A stretch of 12,199 nucleotides of DNA from an uncultured Prevotella sp. (GTDB lineage Bacteria > Bacteroidota > Bacteroidia > Bacteroidales > Bacteroidaceae). Location: assembly GCA_934215545.1 (NCBI GenBank), contig CAKQAD010000035.1, forward strand, positions 1-12,199, written 5' to 3'. Position numbers and translations under genes: made by a program. The notes beneath the pieces were generated by a model. That model had not been told where the DNA came from and ran no database searches. It saw nothing but the letters and a program-made list of their open reading frames with translations. Below are positions 7,075 to 12,199 of the stretch, one piece after another; positions within the stretch are counted from its first letter, which is position 1, and each line of letters starts with the position of its first letter.

Positions 7075-8190
7075 ATGAATCTACATTTTATAATTTCCAC
7101 TGCCGCACTAATACTGACATTGGCATTACAACCAGCAATGCTCCCAGCACAAGAGGTGAGCTCGGTGGTGGGCTTTCCGGCCTCAGAACCGGGCTATGCC
7201 CTCGGTGTGTCGGCATGCTATGCAGGCAAAATTGGCAACCACCTGATAATGGCTGGTGGCTGCAATTTCATAACGCCTGGACATAAAACATTCTATGCCG
7301 GAGTGTATGCAGCACGCATCGACCGCAAAGTGCTCAACTGGCGGTTGGTGGGTTGGCTGCCGGAGAATGCAGCCTACGGCATCAGCGTGTCGGCAGGCGA
7401 CAGCATCGTAATTGTTGGTGGTTGCAACGAGAAGCACTCGCTTGCTACAGCATATAGCTTGCACCTTAACGCTACCGCCGACTCCATAAATATAACACCA
7501 CTGACATCGTTGCCTTGCACCATCGACAATATGGCTGCAGCATGTGCCAACGGACAGATGTATATTGTTGGTGGCAACGCCAACGGCAAGGCTTCAAAGG
7601 GTGTATGGAGTGCTAACATAGCAGATGGTAAACCGCTGACATGGCAAAAGCATAAGGACATGCCCGGTATGCCGCGTGTGCAACCCGTGGCAGCAGCAAC
7701 AAGTAATAAGGTGTATGTATGGGGTGGCTTTCATGCCGATGGCAACAACAGCATGGTGCATACAGATGGCATAAGCCTCAACACCAGCACTGAAATATGG
7801 ACGCCACTACCCGCTCCTACCATAAACAACACACCTGCCACACTATCGGGGGGCATCGCCTATACGCCTTGCAATGCCACAGACAATATAATTGCTGTGG
7901 GTGGAGTGAACAAGGATATATTCCTTGATGCCATCAGCGGACGATACTCATTGGTTGACAAAAGCAATTACTTGAACCAACCCATTGCATGGTATGCCTT
8001 CAACAAACGCATGTACACCTTCAGCACAAAAGAACAGGTGTGGCTACCCACTACATTTGACAGTACGTGCCTGGCACGTGCCGGAGCACAGGCTGTACCC
8101 ACCAACATCGGTTGCTTCTATATAGGCGGTGAACTGAAACCTGCCTTACGCACACCACAGATTGTGCTGATTTCTAACAGGCAACTCTAA
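7075..8190 (+). CDS. Exported kelch-repeat protein, cyclically permuted sialate mutarotase family
   Basis: A 371-residue protein with an N-terminal signal peptide (hydrophobic core about 4-22, likely cleavage after LPA at 25), so periplasmic or surface-facing. Six kelch-type Gly-Gly strands are visible at 61-62, 115-116, 166-167, 217-218, 276-277 and 351-352, giving a six-bladed beta-propeller. The order of the first blades (GYALGVSACYAG..., then IMAGGCNF) resembles the family described as a circular permutation of E. coli YjhT/NanM, the periplasmic N-acetylneuraminate mutarotase that speeds conversion of the alpha anomer released by sialidases to the beta form. Its place next to the transporter and lyase supports that role. 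An in-frame stop two codons before ATG fixes the start. It follows the operon terminator and I see no clear promoter of its own, so read-through is possible. The permutation assignment is from memory of the family. Confidence 0.82.
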   Translation: MNLHFIISTAALILTLALQPAMLPAQEVSSVVGFPASEPGYALGVSACYAGKIGNHLIMAGGCNFITPGHKTFYAGVYAARIDRKVLNWRLVGWLPENAAYGISVSAGDSIVIVGGCNEKHSLATAYSLHLNATADSINITPLTSLPCTIDNMAAACANGQMYIVGGNANGKASKGVWSANIADGKPLTWQKHKDMPGMPRVQPVAAATSNKVYVWGGFHADGNNSMVHTDGISLNTSTEIWTPLPAPTINNTPATLSGGIAYTPCNATDNIIAVGGVNKDIFLDAISGRYSLVDKSNYLNQPIAWYAFNKRMYTFSTKEQVWLPTTFDSTCLARAGAQAVPTNIGCFYIGGELKPALRTPQIVLISNRQL

Positions 8191-8207
8191 AAAAAATGTC
8201 TAACGAT

Positions 8208-8239
8208 TGTGTGTTTTAAAAGTAAAAATATTATTTTTG
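8208..8239 (+). promoter_or_regulatory. Promoter of ddh
   Basis: TATTTTTG (8232-8239) fits the TAnnTTTG -7 element exactly. The -33 match is weak (TGTG at 8208-8211, 20 bases upstream). Transcription would start near 8246, leaving a leader of about 67 bases. The site lies only about 20 bases past the kelch gene stop. Confidence 0.6.
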
Positions 8240-8247
8240 CACCCATA

Positions 8248-8268
8248 TAAAGCTTATGTCAAGCTTTA
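8248..8268 (+). promoter_or_regulatory. Stem-loop at the 5' end of the ddh leader
   Basis: TAAAGCTT (8248-8255) and AAGCTTTA (8261-8268) form a perfect 8-bp stem with a 5-base loop. If the -7 element at 8232-8239 is used, this hairpin stands almost at the first base of the transcript. That could protect the 5' end, or it could be a repressor site. No T run follows, so it is not a terminator. Confidence 0.45.
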
Positions 8269-8312
8269 GAAAAAGGTAAAAAGATAAAAAGTAAAACTTA
8301 AACAAAGAAAAG

Positions 8313-9212
8313 ATGAAGAAAATAAGAGCAGCCGTAGTGGGCTACGGCAACATCGGCAAGTATGCCTTGCAGGCTCTTGAAGCCGCCGACGATTTTGAAG
8401 TGGCAGGCGTTGTGCGCCGTCATGGTGCCGAAAACAAGCCTGCCGAACTGGCAAACTATGATGTCGTGAAAGACATTCGTGAGCTTAAAGACGTTGATGT
8501 GGCTATACTCGCCACTCCAACACGCTCTTGCGAAGACTATGCCAAGCAAATTCTGCCATTGGGCATAAACACCGTAGACAGCTTCGATATACATACATCA
8601 ATACTCGACTATCGCGCCACACTCATGCCTATTTGCAAAGAACACAATGCCGTGAGTGTGATAGCTGCTGGTTGGGATCCGGGTTCCGACTCTATCGTGC
8701 GCTCACTGATGGAGAGCTTGGCACCTAAGGGATTGAGCTACACTAACTTCGGTCCTGGCATGTCGATGGGCCATAGCGTGTGTGTGCGCTCTAAGGAGGG
8801 TGTGCGCAATGCCATGTCGATGACAATTCCTAAGGGCGAAGGTCTGCACCGTCGTATGGTGTATGTAGAGTTGGAAGAGGGTGCCAACATCGATGAGGTG
8901 ACAAAGGCTATCAAGGCCGATCCTTACTTTGCCAACGACGAGACTCATGTGTTTGAAGTACCATCGGTAGATGCACTGCGCGACATGGGACATGGCGTAC
9001 ACCTGATACGTAAAGGTGTGAGCGGCACTACACAAAACCAGCGTATGGAGTTCAGCATGAGCATCAACAATCCTGCCCTTACCGGCCAGGTGTTGGTGAA
9101 TGTGGCACGTGCATCAATGCGTCAGCAGCCTGGATGCTACACCATGGTTGAGATACCGGTTATAGATATGCTTGCCGGCAACCGCGAGGATCTGATTAAG
9201 CACTTGGTATAA
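8313..9212 (+). CDS. ddh: meso-Diaminopimelate D-dehydrogenase
   Basis: NADPH-dependent enzyme that makes meso-2,6-diaminopimelate from tetrahydrodipicolinate and ammonia in one step, feeding lysine and peptidoglycan synthesis in the cytoplasm. At 299 residues it is slightly shorter than the Corynebacterium enzyme. Visible motifs: Rossmann fold GYGNIG (10-15); Arg35-Arg36 after the second strand, suited to the NADP phosphate; VDSFD (88-92) near the substrate; AGWDPGSDS (119-127); and FGPGMSMGHS (146-155), both hallmarks of the Ddh substrate-binding domain. It has its own promoter and is closed by the hairpin at 9304-9360, so it is a single-gene unit. Nothing links it functionally to the sialic acid genes, though both lyase and DHDPS-type chemistry involve pyruvate. 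The start is an ATG after an A-rich leader with only a weak AAAG. Confidence 0.95.
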   Translation: MKKIRAAVVGYGNIGKYALQALEAADDFEVAGVVRRHGAENKPAELANYDVVKDIRELKDVDVAILATPTRSCEDYAKQILPLGINTVDSFDIHTSILDYRATLMPICKEHNAVSVIAAGWDPGSDSIVRSLMESLAPKGLSYTNFGPGMSMGHSVCVRSKEGVRNAMSMTIPKGEGLHRRMVYVELEEGANIDEVTKAIKADPYFANDETHVFEVPSVDALRDMGHGVHLIRKGVSGTTQNQRMEFSMSINNPALTGQVLVNVARASMRQQPGCYTMVEIPVIDMLAGNREDLIKHLV

Positions 9213-9234
9213 ACAAGAGTTAGTTTGCAAAAAA

Positions 9235-9302
9235 AACAATATTATTAAAATAAGATTCTTACTTAACTGAATAATAACTCAGAAGAATCTAAGAGTATTG
9301 TT
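9235..9302. repeat. Inverted repeat downstream of ddh
   Basis: AACAATA (9235-9241) pairs with TATTGTT (9296-9302), and AGATTCTT (9253-9260) pairs perfectly with AAGAATCT (9283-9290) around a 22-base loop. It lies between the ddh stop and its terminator hairpin. It may be an extra mRNA 3'-end structure; no coding potential is seen. Confidence 0.55.
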
Positions 9303-9303
9303 C

Positions 9304-9360
9304 ACAAAATAAAAGTAGCAAAGGTTGAAAAAATGACCTTCGCTACTTTTATTTTGTCTT
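9304..9360 (+). terminator. Intrinsic terminator after ddh
   Basis: A perfect 16-bp stem pairs ACAAAATAAAAGTAGC (9304-9319) with its complement (9342-9357). It is extended after one mismatch by AAGGT (9321-9325) with ACCTT (9336-9340), around an A-rich 10-base loop. T-rich sequence follows. The A-rich left arm means it could also stop minus-strand transcription coming from the beta-barrel gene. Confidence 0.85.
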
Positions 9361-9411
9361 TATATATTATTAGAGGCTGACTTTCATTTTGCCTTTATAT
9401 ATCATTAGAGG
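9351..9411. repeat. Two tandem copies of a 35-bp unit
   Basis: The 26-base stretch starting ATTTTG and ending ATTAGAGG occurs at 9351-9376 and again at 9386-9411 with two mismatches, giving a 35-bp period. The first copy begins inside the right arm of the ddh terminator. No open frame uses it. Confidence 0.75.
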
Positions 9412-9463
9412 GTAACATTAATAATACCAACTAATGCTTTATGGTGCTTTATCATGCCATACG

Positions 9464-9500
9464 ATGCAAATCGATAAATGATTATAATGCAAATCGATAA
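9464..9500. repeat. 14-bp direct repeat overlapping the end of the beta-barrel gene
   Basis: ATGCAAATCGATAA occurs at 9464-9477 and at 9487-9500, 23 bases apart. The second copy covers the last codons (Tyr-Arg-Phe-Ala) of the minus-strand gene, and the first lies just past its stop. This suggests a small duplication of the gene's 3' end. Confidence 0.7.
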
Positions 9501-10192
9501 GCGGCGGTAAATGCAAATACGCGATTCTTACCACCTTCAAAGTCGCCTATTTTCTGATATGGGCGCAGACCTATATTGTAGCGGGCGTCAATCACCACAT
9601 TGGAAAACTCGTAGGAAACACCTACTAGTATGGCAATGGTTGGCTTGCATAGCGTCGACTTTATGTCAACGTCTACATCCGTCTGTTGTCCGTATTCACG
9701 ATTGCCAAACTCATCTTCGGTATATGCAAGCTCGTTATATTGTAGCTTTCCAGACAATGGAAATCCTACCTGCACGCCTGTCTTCAGTGCAAGTCCGTGA
9801 GCTACATACACATTAACAAGCAACGGCAGGTTAATGTAGTGCAGTTTTGTTACGAAATCGCTGAAACCAAGTGCATTGATAGTGTTGTCGCCGGCATCGC
9901 TCGATATGGCTTCGTTCTTATATCGGCATCCCTGCTGCACATAATGCGCACCAAGCGACAGCGATAGCTGGCGCGTAAGCTGATAGTCGGCATCGACACC
10001 GCATATCAGCCCCATCTTGTTGCGTGCCTTGAATGGCAGACCTTCTACACTGGCTCTGATCTCGTCGCCAGCGAGTGTGGCAAGACTGAAACCAACGCGT
10101 GGCATCAGCGAGAAGGTGCCTGCCTTTGGTTGTGCCATGACAGCCACAGTTGAGAATGTGGCAATAATAGTGAACAATAGTTTCTTCATCAT
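9482..10192 (-). CDS. Small outer-membrane beta-barrel protein (PorT-like family)
   Basis: A 236-residue protein with a clear Sec signal peptide (lysines at 3-4, hydrophobic 5-18, cleavage after MA at 20 before Gln). The mature part shows alternating hydrophobic/polar strands with many Gly and aromatic residues, for example the stretches around 61-82, 117-130, 135-146, 183-195, 198-210 and 223-236. It ends in an aromatic-rich strand (AYRFAL), as expected for a barrel of the 'outer membrane protein beta-barrel' group common in Bacteroidetes. Specific role unknown. Two adjacent ATG codons (10192 and 10189) are possible starts; GAAAGGA (10206-10200) is placed for either. Its upstream region carries direct repeats that may be regulatory. 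No partner gene in the window suggests a function. Confidence 0.85.
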   Translation of the reverse strand: MMKKLLFTIIATFSTVAVMAQPKAGTFSLMPRVGFSLATLAGDEIRASVEGLPFKARNKMGLICGVDADYQLTRQLSLSLGAHYVQQGCRYKNEAISSDAGDNTINALGFSDFVTKLHYINLPLLVNVYVAHGLALKTGVQVGFPLSGKLQYNELAYTEDEFGNREYGQQTDVDVDIKSTLCKPTIAILVGVSYEFSNVVIDARYNIGLRPYQKIGDFEGGKNRVFAFTAAYRFAL

Positions 10193-10256
10193 TATTATAT
10201 CCTTTCGTTTATATCATATATAACGCTATCGTGACTCATTTTATTATAAAACAACG

Positions 10257-10305
10257 GTAAATAAACAGCGTAATTATAACGTCGTAAATAAACTGCGGTA
10301 AATAC
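10257..10305. repeat. GTAAATAAAC direct repeats upstream of the beta-barrel gene
   Basis: GTAAATAAACAGCGTAA (10257-10273) and GTAAATAAACTGCGGTAA (10284-10301) are near-identical and start 27 bases apart; a third partial copy, GTAAATAC, begins at 10298. They lie 65-113 bases ahead of the minus-strand gene start, a sensible place for activator or repressor sites. No convincing TAnnTTTG promoter was found in this gap. Confidence 0.55.
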
Positions 10306-10313
10306 TTCTATAA

Positions 10314-10354
10314 ATAAAAAAGGTGTTCAAAGCCATATCAAGCCTGAACACCTT
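10314..10354 (-). terminator. Intrinsic terminator after typA
   Basis: AAGGTGTTCA (10320-10329) and TGAACACCTT (10345-10354) form a perfect 10-bp stem with a 15-base loop. Read on the minus strand, it is followed by a T tract (bases 10321-10314), 30 bases past the typA stop. Confidence 0.88.
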
Positions 10355-10384
10355 ATCGTTGAGTTTATCTCGTTTTACAAGAAA

Positions 10385-12187
10385 TTAGTCTTTATTAGAA
10401 CGCTTACGCTCAAGATGGTCGAGAAGAATCTTGCGCATACGTATGCTCTTAGGAGTAACCTCTACGAGCTCGTCGCCCTTGATATATTCCAGACATTCCT
10501 CAAGACTCATCACCACCTTTGGTATAACACGCGCCTTTTCATCGGAACCACTGGCACGCACGTTGGTAAGCTGCTTTGCTTTGGTGACATTGATAACGAG
10601 GTCGTTGTCGTGCACATGCTCTCCTACAACCTGTCCGCCATACACGTCTTCACCTGGATCGATAAAGAACTTGCCACGGTCTTGCAGTTTGTCGATAGAG
10701 TAAGCATAGGCAGTACCTGTCTCCATAGCTATCATCGAACCATTAAGACGACGTGTTATCTCGCCCTTGTATGGCTGATACTCCTTAAAGCGGTGTGCCA
10801 TGATTGCCTCGCCCTGACTTGCGGTGAGTACGTTTGTACGCAATCCGATGATGCCACGCGATGGAATGTCGAACTCTATATCTACACGGTCGCCAATGGT
10901 CTGCATTGATGTCATCTCGCCCTTACGACGTGTCACCATATCAATCATCTTGCTTGAGAATTCCTCTGGCACGTTGATGGTGAGCTCTTCGATAGGCTCG
11001 CACTTCTGTCCATCAATTTCCTTATATATCACCTGTGGCTGTCCCACCTGTAGTTCGTAGCCTTCACGGCGCATTGTCTCTATGAGCACAGAGAGATGCA
11101 GCACACCGCGTCCGCTGACAATCCACTTATCGGTGGTGTCCTCAAATGGACGCACACGGAGTGCGAGATTCTTCTCGAGCTCCTTTGTAAGGCGGTCGTT
11201 GATGTGTCGTGATGTAACGAATTTGCCCTCCTTACCAAAGAATGGAGAGTCGTTGATGGTGAAGAGCATGCTCATAGTAGGCTCGTCGATGGCGATAGGA
11301 GGCAGTGGCTCTGGATTCTCGAAGTCGCAGATGGTGTCGCCAATTTCAAAACGCTCCAATCCTACGATGGCGCAGATATCGCCAGAGTGTACCTCGGCAA
11401 CCTTCTTCTGTCCCATTCCCTCAAACACGTGAATTTCCTTGATGCGTGTCTTCTCCTGCGAACCGTCGCGATGAGATATGGTTATATTCATGCCATCCTT
11501 CAGTGTGCCGCGATGCACGCGTCCCACTGCAATACGACCCGTATAGCTTGAGTAGTCGAGCGATGTTATGAGCATCTGTGGTGTACCCTCGAGCACCTGA
11601 GGAGCCGGTATCACCTCTACGATTTTGTCGAGCAGGTAGTCGATATTGTCGGTAGGGTTGTTATAATCTTCTGCCATCCATCCGTTTTTGGCAGAGCCGT
11701 AAACCACGGGGAAGTCGAGCTGGTCTTCTGTAGCGTTGAGTGAGAACATTAGGTCGAACACCATTTCATACACCTCTTCTGGGCGGCAGTTAGGTTTATC
11801 AACCTTGTTCACCACTACGATTGGCTTCAGGCCTATCTGCAGAGCCTTCTGCAGCACGAATCGTGTTTGTGGCATCGGACCCTCGAAAGCATCGACGAGC
11901 AGTATGCAGCCGTCTGCCATATTAAGCACACGCTCCACCTCGCCGCCGAAATCGGAGTGTCCCGGGGTGTCTATAAAATTGATGTTTGTGCCTTTCCAGT
12001 TGATTGATACAATCTTGGAAAGGATTGTTATTCCTCGCTCTCGCTCCAAGTCATTGGCATCCAACACTTGGCCGCTGTTATCCTGGCCGTCGCGGAACAA
12101 TTTGCCCGCTAACATCATCTTGTCCACAAGCGTGGTCTTGCCATGGTCGACATGGGCAATGATCGCAATGTTTCTAATGTCTTGCAT
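10385..12187 (-). CDS. typA: Translational GTPase TypA/BipA
   Basis: Ribosome-associated GTPase of the EF-G/LepA superfamily, involved in 50S ribosome assembly and stress or low-temperature growth. At 600 residues it is full length. GTPase motifs: G1 AHVDHGKT (11-18), G2/switch I RGITILSK (51-58), G3 DTPGH (73-77), G4 NKVD (127-130), G5 GSAK (164-167). An EF-Tu-like domain II follows (about 205-300), then EF-G-like domains III and V and the TypA-specific C-terminal domain ending in a lysine/arginine-rich tail. The absence of an EF-G domain IV and the length separate it from EF-G and LepA. ATG at 12187 is preceded by AGGTAC at the right edge of the window, so the gene is complete but its promoter is outside. 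It is convergent with ddh across the barrel gene and shows no sign of transfer. Confidence 0.97.
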   Translation of the reverse strand: MQDIRNIAIIAHVDHGKTTLVDKMMLAGKLFRDGQDNSGQVLDANDLERERGITILSKIVSINWKGTNINFIDTPGHSDFGGEVERVLNMADGCILLVDAFEGPMPQTRFVLQKALQIGLKPIVVVNKVDKPNCRPEEVYEMVFDLMFSLNATEDQLDFPVVYGSAKNGWMAEDYNNPTDNIDYLLDKIVEVIPAPQVLEGTPQMLITSLDYSSYTGRIAVGRVHRGTLKDGMNITISHRDGSQEKTRIKEIHVFEGMGQKKVAEVHSGDICAIVGLERFEIGDTICDFENPEPLPPIAIDEPTMSMLFTINDSPFFGKEGKFVTSRHINDRLTKELEKNLALRVRPFEDTTDKWIVSGRGVLHLSVLIETMRREGYELQVGQPQVIYKEIDGQKCEPIEELTINVPEEFSSKMIDMVTRRKGEMTSMQTIGDRVDIEFDIPSRGIIGLRTNVLTASQGEAIMAHRFKEYQPYKGEITRRLNGSMIAMETGTAYAYSIDKLQDRGKFFIDPGEDVYGGQVVGEHVHDNDLVINVTKAKQLTNVRASGSDEKARVIPKVVMSLEECLEYIKGDELVEVTPKSIRMRKILLDHLERKRSNKD

Positions 12188-12199
12188 TTATGTGTACCT

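Overview
The window is an ordinary chromosomal stretch of a Bacteroidota member, most likely Bacteroidales and probably Prevotella/Prevotellaceae-like. The case rests on three things: a near-perfect Bacteroidetes-type promoter (TTTG, 19 bp, TAnnTTTG) ahead of the sugar operon, weak or absent Shine-Dalgarno sites at most genes, and protein families typical of this phylum (a permuted kelch mutarotase, an AGE-type ManNAc epimerase, and a small outer-membrane beta-barrel with a signal peptide ending in MAQ). The genus is inference from protein flavour only.

Layout. 1-311: no gene; four degenerate ~22-bp tandem repeats, then a long bidirectional hairpin terminator. 312-2900 (-): clpB disaggregase. 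2901-3394: divergent control region with a near-repeated GACAAAATG inverted pair on the clpB side and a strong promoter plus palindromes on the other. 3395-6892 (+): a sialic acid catabolic operon of MFS transporter (nanT), N-acetylneuraminate lyase (nanA/nanL) and N-acylglucosamine 2-epimerase, ended by a strong terminator. 7075-8190 (+): an exported kelch-repeat protein of the cyclically permuted mutarotase family. 8313-9212 (+): ddh, meso-diaminopimelate dehydrogenase, with its own promoter and terminator. 9213-9481: repeat-rich spacer. 9482-10192 (-): small outer-membrane beta-barrel protein. 10385-12187 (-): typA/bipA translational GTPase, complete, with its start and ribosome-binding site just inside the right edge.

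How the genes fit. The kelch protein probably speeds anomer interconversion of sialic acid in the periplasm, NanT imports it, the lyase splits it to ManNAc and pyruvate, and the epimerase turns ManNAc directly into GlcNAc. That is the pathway described for Bacteroides fragilis, in which GlcNAc is then phosphorylated by a ROK kinase. No sialidase, SusC/D pair, GlcNAc kinase or nag gene is in the window. clpB, ddh, the barrel protein and typA look like unrelated neighbours.

I see no defence system, mobile element, CRISPR array, tRNA or rRNA, and no clearly novel multi-gene system. The items most worth a second look are non-coding: mutually exclusive hairpins between nanA and the epimerase, the inverted element upstream of clpB, and the repeats around the beta-barrel gene.
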